DNA of 5,109 bases, from NCBI GenBank assembly GCA_012520015.1, contig JAAYPD010000401.1, positions 1 through 5,109 on the forward strand. The letters are read 5' to 3'. Below, in pieces: positions 1-5,109 of this stretch; the stretch's first letter is position 1, and each line of letters begins with the position of its first letter. The notes beneath the pieces were generated by a model. The model ran no database searches. It had not been told where the DNA came from and saw nothing but the letters and a program-made list of their open reading frames with translations. The DNA is from Methanomicrobiales archaeon. GTDB lineage: Archaea > Halobacteriota > Methanomicrobia > Methanomicrobiales > Methanospirillaceae. Position numbers and translations under genes: made by a program.

Positions 1-185
1 CGTGCATCAGAATCAAGCAAAAAGACGTGCCCGTTAAATTCTGTGGTACAACATCTTCCACACATCAGGCAGGAAAAACCCACATCGATTATAATGTCGG
101 CCAGGTCCTGTTCCTGCCATTTCAGAAGAAGATCCTGCTCAACAATTAGACCGGATAATTCCTGGCTGATATAGGAATCAGGCAT
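1..185 (-). CDS. YkgJ-family cysteine cluster protein, N-terminal part (runs off the left edge)
   Basis: The visible part is 61 residues from an ATG at 185-183; a TGA stop lies in frame at 191-189, so no earlier start is possible. After a polar, probably helical lead-in (roughly residues 8-30) comes FSCLMCGRCC, with Cys39, Cys42, Cys45 and Cys46. This is the CxxCxxCC signature of the YkgJ/UPF0153 family, thought to bind a zinc or iron centre. The following residues (TTEFNGHVFLLDSDA) resemble the stretch after the cysteines in this family. The biochemical role of these proteins is largely unknown, and the second cysteine group expected later in the protein is beyond the window. There is no convincing ribosome binding site. 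The gene is divergent from pap across 103 bp. Identification rests on the motif alone. Confidence 0.85.
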   Translation of the reverse strand, partial: MPDSYISQELSGLIVEQDLLLKWQEQDLADIIIDVGFSCLMCGRCCTTEFNGHVFLLDSDA

Positions 186-210
186 TTCTCAGTACTCAGC
201 CCTTATCATG

Positions 211-226
211 CATAGTAGTGACTATG
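211..226. promoter_or_regulatory. Perfect 6-bp inverted repeat between the divergent genes
   Basis: CATAGT at 211-216 and ACTATG at 221-226 form a perfect dyad with a 4-base spacer, 26-41 bases upstream of the YkgJ-type start codon and about 30 bases from the TATA-like box of pap. It could be an operator or a small leader hairpin for the minus-strand gene. A 6-bp dyad can occur by chance, so this is only a candidate. Confidence 0.25.
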
Positions 227-255
227 GACCTTCTGTATTCCGGCACCTACCCAAT

Positions 256-262
256 CTATAAG
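256..262 (+). promoter_or_regulatory. TATA-like box of pap, probably leaderless
   Basis: CTATAAG is centred about 30 bases before the pap ATG at 289. Archaeal transcription starts about 25 bases downstream of the TATA centre, which would place the start near 283-286, only a few bases before the start codon. The absence of any GGAGG-like site upstream of the ATG fits a leaderless message. The box is almost symmetrical (CTTATAG on the other strand), so it might also serve the divergent gene. No clear upstream BRE is seen. Confidence 0.35.
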
Positions 263-288
263 CCAGTCGTACACTAACCAGAAATTAC

Positions 289-1785
289 ATGCTTGAAGCC
301 TTTGACCTGACAGGAAGAATTCCAAAAGGGCAATATTCATCAACAGTTGAACCTCTTGAAGCGAGGGCAGCAGAACTACAGCGTCTGGTCAGAAGACATG
401 GAAAGTCAGTCATCATAGTGATGGAAGGGTGGAGAGGTTCTGGTATTACCCGGATAATCAACATGTTACAGCCGGTGCTTGACCCAAGAGGCACACGCAT
501 TCACCCGATTGCTGAGCCTAATGACATAGAACGGGACCATGGCATGTTCTGGCGGTTCTGGTCCAGGTTGCCTCCATATGGGCAGACCGCTATTTTTGAC
601 AGAAGCTGGTATACCTCAACCATCGTTGAACATTACAACCCTGACCAGATGGATGAGATCCCTGCATCCTGTATTGAGGATATTAACAATTTTGAAGCGC
701 AGATTATCAGTGATGGAGATCTCCTCCTGAAATTTTTTCTGCATATCAGTAAAGAAGAACAGAAAAGACGCCTCATCGTGATTAAAGACAGTCCCTTTAC
801 CATGCAGGCCAGGTACCTTCTCCAGAAAGAAGGAATATACATGGTAAACCGTGACTTCGCCATGATTGACCGTATGCTGATGAAGACAGATATGCCCACA
901 TCTCCATGGACAATCGTCGAAGCCGAATCGATGAAGTATGGTTATGTGAGGATTTTACAGACATTCAACTCTGCGGTGGAGTGCTGGCTTACGGAAAAGG
1001 AAGGGGGGAAAAAAGAGCAGACAAAGACCTACCTCATCAAGACGATCACAGAACCGGAAGAGGCAACAATTCTTCAAAAAGCCGATCTTTCAAAGAGCTA
1101 TTCACATAAGGAATATAAACCCATTCTTCAAAACCTCAAGGAAGAACTCCACGATCTTCAGCTCGAGATTTATAAGCTTAAAATTCCTGTGGTCATCGTT
1201 TTTGAAGGGTGGGATGCTGCAGGGAAGGGAGGATGCATTATCAGGCTTGCTGAATCGTTTAATCCAAGAGGGTATGTGGTCGAACCAATCGGACCCCCAA
1301 ATGACTGGGAAAAGATGTATCACTATCTTTGGAGATTTTATATCCGGTTCCCGGGAAAAGGTAAGATCACCATCTTTGACAGGAGCTGGTACGGACGGGT
1401 GCTTGTGGAGAGGGTAGAGGGTTTCTGTTCGGAGTCTGAATGGCAGAGAGCATATCACGAGATAAATGTGATGGAAGACGGCCTTATCAGGGATGGAACC
1501 ATTCTGATAAAATTCTGGCTGCACATAGACAAGGATGAACAGCTCAGGAGATTTGAGGAGCGACAGAACACGCCTGATAAGAACTGGAAGATAACCGAAG
1601 AAGACTGGAGAAACCGTGAAAAATGGGACCAGTACGAGATGGCAGTAAATGCCATGATAAGACGGACGACGACTACACGGGCGCCCTGGACTATCATCCC
1701 GGCAAATAACAAGTATTATGCCAGAATCGCAGTGCTTGAAACTGTCAGATCTGCGCTTCAGAAAAAGATTAAAGAAATGAAATGA
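289..1785 (+). CDS. pap: Polyphosphate:AMP phosphotransferase (two-domain PPK2)
   Basis: The 498-aa protein contains two tandem PPK2 kinase domains. Enzymes of this fused type transfer a phosphate from inorganic polyphosphate to AMP, giving ADP in the cytoplasm. The C-terminal domain (about 265-498) has an intact Walker A (GWDAAGKGG, 307-315, with Asp309 and Lys313), Walker B (FDRSWYGR, 363-370) and a lid rich in Arg, Lys and Trp (about 421-449). The N-terminal domain (about 20-235) keeps the fold and a Walker B (FDRSWY, 103-108), but its Walker A reads GWRGSGITR: the Asp is Arg49 and the Lys is Ile53, and the lid is degenerate. Catalysis should therefore sit in the C-terminal half, with the N-terminal half structural. 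Length is normal for the two-domain family. The ATG at 289 is the first start after an in-frame TAA at 259-261. No Shine-Dalgarno site is seen. The gene is apparently monocistronic and convergent with the split response regulator gene. Confidence 0.95.
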   Translation: MLEAFDLTGRIPKGQYSSTVEPLEARAAELQRLVRRHGKSVIIVMEGWRGSGITRIINMLQPVLDPRGTRIHPIAEPNDIERDHGMFWRFWSRLPPYGQTAIFDRSWYTSTIVEHYNPDQMDEIPASCIEDINNFEAQIISDGDLLLKFFLHISKEEQKRRLIVIKDSPFTMQARYLLQKEGIYMVNRDFAMIDRMLMKTDMPTSPWTIVEAESMKYGYVRILQTFNSAVECWLTEKEGGKKEQTKTYLIKTITEPEEATILQKADLSKSYSHKEYKPILQNLKEELHDLQLEIYKLKIPVVIVFEGWDAAGKGGCIIRLAESFNPRGYVVEPIGPPNDWEKMYHYLWRFYIRFPGKGKITIFDRSWYGRVLVERVEGFCSESEWQRAYHEINVMEDGLIRDGTILIKFWLHIDKDEQLRRFEERQNTPDKNWKITEEDWRNREKWDQYEMAVNAMIRRTTTTRAPWTIIPANNKYYARIAVLETVRSALQKKIKEMK

Positions 1786-1794
1786 TATTAAGAA

Positions 1795-1811
1795 TCCCTT
1801 TTTTTCAGGGA
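1795..1811 (+). terminator. T-tract with short hairpin after pap
   Basis: A run of seven T (1799-1805) lies 13 bases after the pap stop codon; archaeal intrinsic termination depends mainly on such T-tracts. TCCCT (1795-1799) and AGGGA (1807-1811) form a 5-bp inverted repeat whose loop contains most of the T-run, so this is not a bacterial-type hairpin. The T-run ends within the stop codon (TGA at 1807-1805) of the convergent response regulator fragment. Confidence 0.45.
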
Positions 1812-2051
1812 CCTGGTAACAGCCTGGTTCTCAGTTCTTTGCACCGGCTTTTGTGTGATTCATACTTATGGACAAACTCATGAAGCTCTGGAATATCAAA
1901 ATCAGTCTCGATGGTTCCGTCCAGTTGAATAGGGTAAATTCTTCCAAGGATCACGATAAGCCTTTTTTCCACTTCCACGAGCTTTAAGAGCATTCCAAGT
2001 TCATCCACGTCAGCAGGGTCGCCACCTCCATCCAGGGCAAGTCTCTTTTTA
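1805..2051 (-). pseudogene. Severed C-terminal segment of the response regulator (3' part of an interrupted gene)
   Basis: The frame is open from the insertion element to a TGA at 1807-1805. It has no ATG near its beginning; a GTG at 2008 and an ATG at 1993 are the only usual starts, and neither has a well-spaced ribosome binding site. If the element (2052-3813) and one copy of the TTTTTA duplication are removed, the receiver sequence ending EIIRK continues directly as KRLALDGGGDPAD and on to the end of this frame. This gives residues 132-211 of a 211-aa ancestral protein. The segment is mostly hydrophilic and probably helical (a leucine- and valine-rich stretch follows DELGM), with a charged tail; I recognise no output domain in it. 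It may have mediated dimer or partner contact, which is inference. Independent expression from the GTG cannot be excluded. A one-gene prediction here would be reported as a 67-aa hypothetical protein, which I think is misleading. Confidence 0.85.
2046..2051. repeat. Target site duplication, left copy (TTTTTA)
   Basis: TTTTTA lies directly outside the left inverted repeat and is repeated exactly at 3814-3819 outside the right one. Six bases fits the 5-6 bp duplications known for IS1634-type elements. Collapsing the two copies restores one reading frame, which is independent support. Confidence 0.85.
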
Positions 2052-2081
2052 CCTCACCTCCCGAAAACCTTTAGGCGCATA
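2052..2081. repeat. Terminal inverted repeat, left end of the IS
   Basis: It begins CCTCACCTCCCGAA and ends TAGGCGCATA. The reverse complement of the right end begins CCTCATCTACCGAA and ends with the same ten bases. The outer 14 bases match at 12 positions and the inner 10 match exactly, separated by a middle part three bases longer on this side. The transposase stop codon (TAA, 2073-2071) lies inside this repeat. Confidence 0.85.
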
Positions 2082-3663
2082 GACTTAATGCAGTCAAAAT
2101 TTCTCTATTTTTCTTACTGACTTCAGATTGAATAATTTCTCCCTGAGATAGTACAAAAAGTTTGATCTTCTCAAGTTCGAGAAGTAGTTTTTCGACAGAA
2201 TATTGTTTTGAAAGGCCTGTTTCCTTCAAAATCATTTGTAATCTCATTCTAATGATAAGGGCAATAAAAACCATGAATAAATAACCCCTCACAGAGTCTT
2301 CTCGTCTTGCATTAAGAGGTAAAGTGTCCAAATCATTCTTCATTCTTAAAAAACACTTCTCAACTGCATCTCTCTCACGATAGAGGGTGAGACAGGAAAG
2401 CCAGTCTAATTCGCCGTTGTAAAAAAGAATAAATCGTCCTAGGCGATTTAATCTTTGAGTAACTGCTTTCTGTCTTATTGAAACCTCGAAAGTTCCGTCT
2501 GTAAATTTCCATTTCAGGTAACGTGCAAACCCTTTCGCGATTTCATTCACCACTACTTCTGGTTTCTTCCAACTTTGTGGTCTTGCTTTCTTCAATCTAT
2601 CAGTTGCGTCGAATAATTGTACATAAAAAGAATCTCTTTCATCCTGTTCTCTTTTCGGGTCATAATAACAATATCCATCAACAGTTAAAGTTCGAGGTTT
2701 GCCATCGATATCCAATTGATGCTCTAATTTTACTGGCATTGCAAATATAGGGCCTTTTTCCAATTTGTGTAGATATTCTGCTTGTTTTACTTTATTTTGA
2801 GATTTACTCATTAATTCTTTAATTGACGTGAGTTGGTAGGTAGCGGGCAGAATAAATGGAATATTCTCGCTTATAAGCTCAGCCAACGTCGTTTGGGAAA
2901 AGAAACCTCTATCCATTACAAGCCTGAATTGTTCTGAACCAGCATCTTTCAATCGTATGATTGTATTTTTAAGAGTAGTGATGTCGGCAATACTTCCTGG
3001 ATATACATCATAACGGACGGGAATACCTTTTTCCTTATCTACTACCAGTGAAAAATTGATTTGAGGAAGGCCGTCATTATCTCGATTGTATCCATATTCT
3101 AGGCACTCTAAGAGTTTAGATGTACTAGATAAACTTGTAATGTCATAGAGAAGAGTTGCATTTGGCTCAATTTGAGCAGCGAATCGTCTCATAAATTCTT
3201 CAGGGATGTCTTTTTGACCAAGATTTGCCAAAAATTCACTTATTCTTTGGCTAGATAGAGGCAATTTATTGTTATTTAGCCACAGCGAAGATCCTTCATA
3301 CCACACCTGAACATTTGTCATAGCTGTAGGGCGGAGAATACGATTGTAAACGAGTGTTAATAATGTATCAGTTTCGGTTTCTGAAAGAAATTCTTCCAGT
3401 GTTGCCTGTATTGATAGCTCTTGAGTAATACTTTGAAGCGGTAACAGATTCCCGTGATTATATGCGAATTTTGGAGCAGAAGAAACGACCATTCGTGCAG
3501 GAATCATATCACTCGATCGAACCTTTACGGGTTGCCCATCAATGTTTTTTCCGAGGTACTTTGATTTATGCCGGATCTGCTTTTTTTCTTTATCATAGTA
3601 CGGAGTATCTTCGTACCAGTACTCAATCCCATTAATTTTCTTGATACGTTTTTTAACCTGCAT
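2071..3663 (-). CDS. IS1634-type DDE transposase
   Basis: The 530-aa protein would catalyse cut-and-paste movement of the element. The N-terminal part (1-50) is very basic and aromatic (KKRIKKINGIEYWYEDTPYY), as in IS1634-like transposases, and probably binds the inverted repeats. The RNase H-like core shows Asp174 in LLYDITS, Asp251 in VMDRGFF, and the signature Y-(2)-R-(3)-E-(6)-K as Tyr428, Arg431, Glu435 and Lys442. The DDE triad is thus D174, D251, E435. A beta-rich insertion lies between the second Asp and the Glu (about 270-410), usual for the IS4 superfamily. There is no frameshift or internal stop, so the enzyme should be functional. The ATG at 3663 has no clear ribosome binding site but has AT-rich promoter-like sequence close upstream. 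The last codons and stop lie inside the inverted repeat. Confidence 0.95.
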   Translation of the reverse strand: MQVKKRIKKINGIEYWYEDTPYYDKEKKQIRHKSKYLGKNIDGQPVKVRSSDMIPARMVVSSAPKFAYNHGNLLPLQSITQELSIQATLEEFLSETETDTLLTLVYNRILRPTAMTNVQVWYEGSSLWLNNNKLPLSSQRISEFLANLGQKDIPEEFMRRFAAQIEPNATLLYDITSLSSTSKLLECLEYGYNRDNDGLPQINFSLVVDKEKGIPVRYDVYPGSIADITTLKNTIIRLKDAGSEQFRLVMDRGFFSQTTLAELISENIPFILPATYQLTSIKELMSKSQNKVKQAEYLHKLEKGPIFAMPVKLEHQLDIDGKPRTLTVDGYCYYDPKREQDERDSFYVQLFDATDRLKKARPQSWKKPEVVVNEIAKGFARYLKWKFTDGTFEVSIRQKAVTQRLNRLGRFILFYNGELDWLSCLTLYRERDAVEKCFLRMKNDLDTLPLNARREDSVRGYLFMVFIALIIRMRLQMILKETGLSKQYSVEKLLLELEKIKLFVLSQGEIIQSEVSKKNREILTALSLCA

Positions 3664-3690
3664 TTCTGTTACTAATTTATAAGCACATAA

Positions 3691-3705
3691 AATATTTAAA
3701 TATAA
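3691..3705 (-). promoter_or_regulatory. Candidate TATA region of the transposase
   Basis: On the minus strand the stretch reads TTATATTTAAATATT, centred about 35 bases before the transposase ATG, which would give a very short leader. The whole 3664-3785 segment is AT-rich, so the exact box is uncertain. It also contains a 14-bp AT palindrome at 3709-3722. No other gene is seen in this segment. Confidence 0.3.
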
Positions 3706-3785
3706 CTGTTAAAAATTTTTAAAATAGAGTCGTTTATCAAAATGATTCTAAAACAAAGTAAAAATTAGACTTAATACAAGTTTTC

Positions 3786-4208
3786 TTATGCGCCTATAAT
3801 TCGGTAGATGAGGTTTTTACGGATTATTTCAGCATTTCTTGCCATGACGATATCGATGGACCGGATAAGATCCGGAAGGCGAACCGGTTTTACAAGGTAA
3901 TCATCAATCTGGTCGCCATATTTTAGGACATCTTTGATTGTCAGGCTTTTACCGGTCTGCATGATGATGGGAACATTGGCTGCTGGTTCATGTTCCTTGA
4001 TATGCATGAGCGTCTCCCATCCGTCCATAGGTCTCATCATAATATCCAGAATGATGATATCCGGGACATCCTCATGTACCATGTCAATGGCTTCCCGGCC
4101 ACTTAGGGCACCCCTGGCATCAAACCCCTGCTGCTTTAATGTCTCGACAAAAGCCATCTTGAGAAGGGCTTCATCATCAACATACAGGATTTTTAATTTT
4201 TTATCCAT
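3786..4208 (-). CDS. Response regulator receiver protein, C-terminally truncated by the IS
   Basis: This is a CheY-like receiver domain (about 5-125) that accepts a phosphoryl group from a histidine kinase in a two-component system. The acidic pair is Asp11/Asp12, the phospho-acceptor is Asp55 (in ILDIMM), the switch Thr is Thr85 and the conserved Lys is Lys107 in YLVKPV, so the domain is complete. There is no DNA-binding domain in this part. The true gene continues at 1805-2045: codons 1-131 are original, while the final LIYRIIGA and stop come from the transposon end. The truncated 140-aa product could still be phosphorylated but lacks about 80 C-terminal residues. The ATG at 4208 has a GGTGAGG site six bases or fewer upstream, matching the archaeal anti-SD. 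It lies 78 bp downstream of the SPFH gene on the same strand. Which kinase and which output it serves cannot be told from the window. Confidence 0.9.
   Translation of the reverse strand: MDKKLKILYVDDEALLKMAFVETLKQQGFDARGALSGREAIDMVHEDVPDIIILDIMMRPMDGWETLMHIKEHEPAANVPIIMQTGKSLTIKDVLKYGDQIDDYLVKPVRLPDLIRSIDIVMARNAEIIRKNLIYRIIGA
3787..3813. repeat. Terminal inverted repeat, right end of the IS, read through by the response regulator frame
   Basis: This is the partner of the repeat at 2052-2081. Read on the minus strand it supplies the last eight codons (LIYRIIGA) of the truncated response regulator; the stop TAA (3788-3786) is completed by the base just inside. The ten inner bases are identical between the ends. 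Confidence 0.85.
3814..3819. repeat. Target site duplication, right copy (TTTTTA)
   Basis: It is an exact copy of 2046-2051, directly adjoining the right inverted repeat. On the minus strand (TAAAAA) it covers the end of codon 130, codon 131 and the first two bases of codon 132 of the response regulator. Confidence 0.85.
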
Positions 4209-4254
4209 AACCCCTCACCGTCCTGTTTCCGCTTCTGGATCATCGCACCCCCGG

Positions 4255-4262
4255 TTTTTAAG
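4255..4262 (-). promoter_or_regulatory. Candidate TATA-like element of the response regulator gene
   Basis: The minus strand reads CTTAAAAA about 50 bases before the ATG at 4208, which would give a leader of roughly 20 bases holding the GGTGAGG ribosome binding site. It suggests the gene has its own promoter rather than depending only on read-through from the SPFH gene. Support is by position and composition only. Confidence 0.3.
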
Positions 4263-4286
4263 ACAAAATCAATCAGAGTCATAAAG

Positions 4287-5109
4287 TCACATTCTTTCGT
4301 CCAGGTCAGAGATATCCGCGCCCTGATCTTCAATCTCGTCTTCATTCATGATTGCTCTTGTCTCATCCTCGATGGACTTTACTACTTCTATGATCTTTTC
4401 GGCTGTCGGAATGTCCCCTAAAATACTCTCATCAAGAGGAATATCATGACCCTCCTTATCATCCATGACCTCTGTTGCACCAAGATATTTCGCGCCCTGT
4501 TTGATAAGGCTTGATATCTCGAACGGGAAGATTATCTTTGTTGCCTGGCCACTTGCCATCGTCTTTAATGCATCAAAGGAAAGGACAGTAATGGCCTTCT
4601 TATCAAGCGATCTTGAACCAAGTGCCAGGATCCGAAGGCCCTGCGATTCTCCCTGGGCACGAAGTATCTGTGACAAACGTTCTCCTTCTGCCTTCAGGAT
4701 CTTACTCTGACGTTCTCCTTCTGCTTCAAGGATCATACTCTTCTTAAGACCTTCTGCCCGTAGGATTGCTGATCGTTTTTCACCATCGGCACGAAGAATC
4801 GCGGCCCTTCTTTCACGTTCAGCAGCAGTCTGTTCAGTCATGGCCTGTTTAACAGCACCGACAGGATCAACTTCCTTTATCTCAACCCGCTCTACTTTTA
4901 CACCCCACTGGTCAGTCTCCCTGTCAAGAATATCACGAAGTTTTGTATTGATGCTCTCCCGGTTATACAACACTTCATCAAGTTCCATATCGCCGATGAT
5001 CCCTCGAAGTGTTGTCTGTGCAAGGGCAACGGTTGCCATCCGGTAATTTGCAACCTCAAAATAAGCCTTTTCAGGGTCGATGACACGGATATATACTATT
5101 GCATCAACA
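4287..5109 (-). CDS. SPFH/stomatin-prohibitin-like membrane protein (5' end beyond the right edge)
   Basis: The frame is open to the window edge; 273 residues to the stop are seen. The Met at 5039 is internal, because VYIRIVDPEKAYFEVANYR precedes it in frame and is typical SPFH core sequence. The visible part holds the second half of the SPFH (Band 7) domain (VALAQTTLRGIIGDMELDEVL and GVKVERVEIKEVDP are hallmarks), then an Ala/Glu/Arg-rich coiled coil with five 11-residue repeats, then the motif TKIIFPFEISSL, then an acidic tail ending DISDLDERM. Such proteins are anchored by an N-terminal hydrophobic segment (outside the window), form large membrane-bound oligomers and organise membrane microdomains. 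Archaeal stomatins are often paired with an NfeD-type membrane protease; none is seen downstream, and the upstream side is cut off. It resembles the QmcA/slipin group more than HflC. The family call is secure, the cellular role is not. Confidence 0.95.
   Translation of the reverse strand, partial: VDAIVYIRVIDPEKAYFEVANYRMATVALAQTTLRGIIGDMELDEVLYNRESINTKLRDILDRETDQWGVKVERVEIKEVDPVGAVKQAMTEQTAAERERRAAILRADGEKRSAILRAEGLKKSMILEAEGERQSKILKAEGERLSQILRAQGESQGLRILALGSRSLDKKAITVLSFDALKTMASGQATKIIFPFEISSLIKQGAKYLGATEVMDDKEGHDIPLDESILGDIPTAEKIIEVVKSIEDETRAIMNEDEIEDQGADISDLDERM
4641..4805 (-). repeat. Five tandem 33-bp units coding 11-residue coiled-coil repeats in the SPFH protein
   Basis: Five consecutive units of 11 residues follow the pattern (S/A)-x-I-L-x-A-x-G-x-x-x: AAILRADGEKR, SAILRAEGLKK, SMILEAEGERQ, SKILKAEGERL, SQILRAQGESQ. 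The period is exact with no gaps, and the DNA units (33 bp) are similar but diverged. Hendecads favour a slightly right-handed coiled coil. Such AEGE-rich stretches are usual after the SPFH domain in stomatin-like proteins. Confidence 0.85.

Larger units (their letters stand above)
2052..3813 (-). mobile_element. Complete insertion sequence, IS1634/IS4-like DDE family
   Basis: The 1762-bp element has imperfect terminal inverted repeats (2052-2081 and 3787-3813), an exact 6-bp TTTTTA duplication on both sides, and one full-length transposase on the minus strand. The length fits the IS1634 family range as known to me. It is visibly AT-richer than the genes around it. It sits in the response regulator gene in the same orientation as that gene, splitting it after codon 131. 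A 10-bp direct repeat, TAGACTTAAT, occurs at 2080-2089 and 3766-3775, just inside the two ends. The intact frame, exact duplication and clean restoration of the host gene all suggest a recent insertion that may still be active. Assignment to IS1634 rather than another IS4-superfamily group is by resemblance and not certain. Confidence 0.9.

Noticed and set aside
1102..1524. 140-codon minus-strand frame inside pap
   Set aside because: It is antisense to the conserved catalytic PPK2 domain and has no recognisable features.
2053..2062. Strong Shine-Dalgarno-like GGGAGGTGAG on the minus strand just before the small frame at 1805-2045
   Set aside because: It lies inside the inverted repeat of the IS, has no in-frame start codon at a proper distance, and its partner occurs at the other end of the element. 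It is explained as transposon sequence.
3709..3722. Perfect AT palindrome TTAAAAATTTTTAA upstream of the transposase
   Set aside because: In such an AT-rich stretch this is likely by chance, and it has no T-tract or stem of G and C to suggest a terminator.
2080..3775. TAGACTTAAT as a 10-bp target duplication
   Set aside because: The transposase coding region would extend beyond such an element, and no inverted repeats lie next to these copies.
2072..3796. IS boundaries set at the shorter 10-bp repeat TAGGCGCATA only
   Set aside because: No target duplication flanks those points. Extending to 2052 and 3813 gives further matching bases, an exact 6-bp duplication and a restored host gene.
4193..4282. 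Small 29-codon minus-strand frame between the SPFH gene and the response regulator, overlapping the start of the latter
   Set aside because: It has no ribosome binding site of note and no recognisable motif, and the space is better explained as the promoter and leader of the response regulator gene.
3934..4284. 116-codon plus-strand frame opposite the response regulator
   Set aside because: It is a mirror of a well-supported gene, with composition unlike a real protein (many Ser, Met, Ile in no pattern) and no start signals.

Overview
The window looks like a piece of a methanogenic archaeal genome, most plausibly from the Methanomicrobiales (a Methanospirillum-like organism). The grounds are a two-domain PPK2 polyphosphate kinase, a stand-alone receiver protein, an archaeal-type stomatin-like SPFH protein, and TATA-like promoter elements with few strong Shine-Dalgarno sites. 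The taxon is inferred from gene style, not proven. The host genes have medium GC; positions 2052-3813 are clearly more AT-rich, which marks that part as acquired.

Layout. At the left edge (1-185, minus) is the N-terminal part of a YkgJ-type cysteine-cluster protein. It is divergent from a complete gene for polyphosphate:AMP phosphotransferase (289-1785, plus), whose N-terminal PPK2 half has a ruined Walker A motif and whose C-terminal half is intact. All remaining genes lie on the minus strand: a stomatin/prohibitin-like SPFH protein running in from the right edge (4287-5109), then a response regulator gene starting at 4208.

The main result is that the response regulator gene is split by an insertion sequence of the IS1634/IS4-like DDE type (2052-3813, 1762 bp). 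The element has imperfect inverted repeats of about 28-30 bp, a 6-bp target duplication TTTTTA on both sides (2046-2051 and 3814-3819), and a complete 530-codon transposase with all catalytic residues. Removing the element and one copy of the duplication joins the receiver domain in frame to the small open frame at 1805-2045, giving a single ancestral protein of 211 residues. The apparent 140-aa response regulator therefore takes its last eight residues and stop codon from the transposon end. The apparent small hypothetical gene at 1805-2008 is its severed C-terminal segment.

Functionally, Pap would link polyphosphate to adenylate pools, the SPFH protein would organise a membrane microdomain, and the receiver protein would belong to a phosphorelay whose kinase is outside the window. 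No operon links them clearly. No RNA gene, CRISPR array or new defence-type system is visible.
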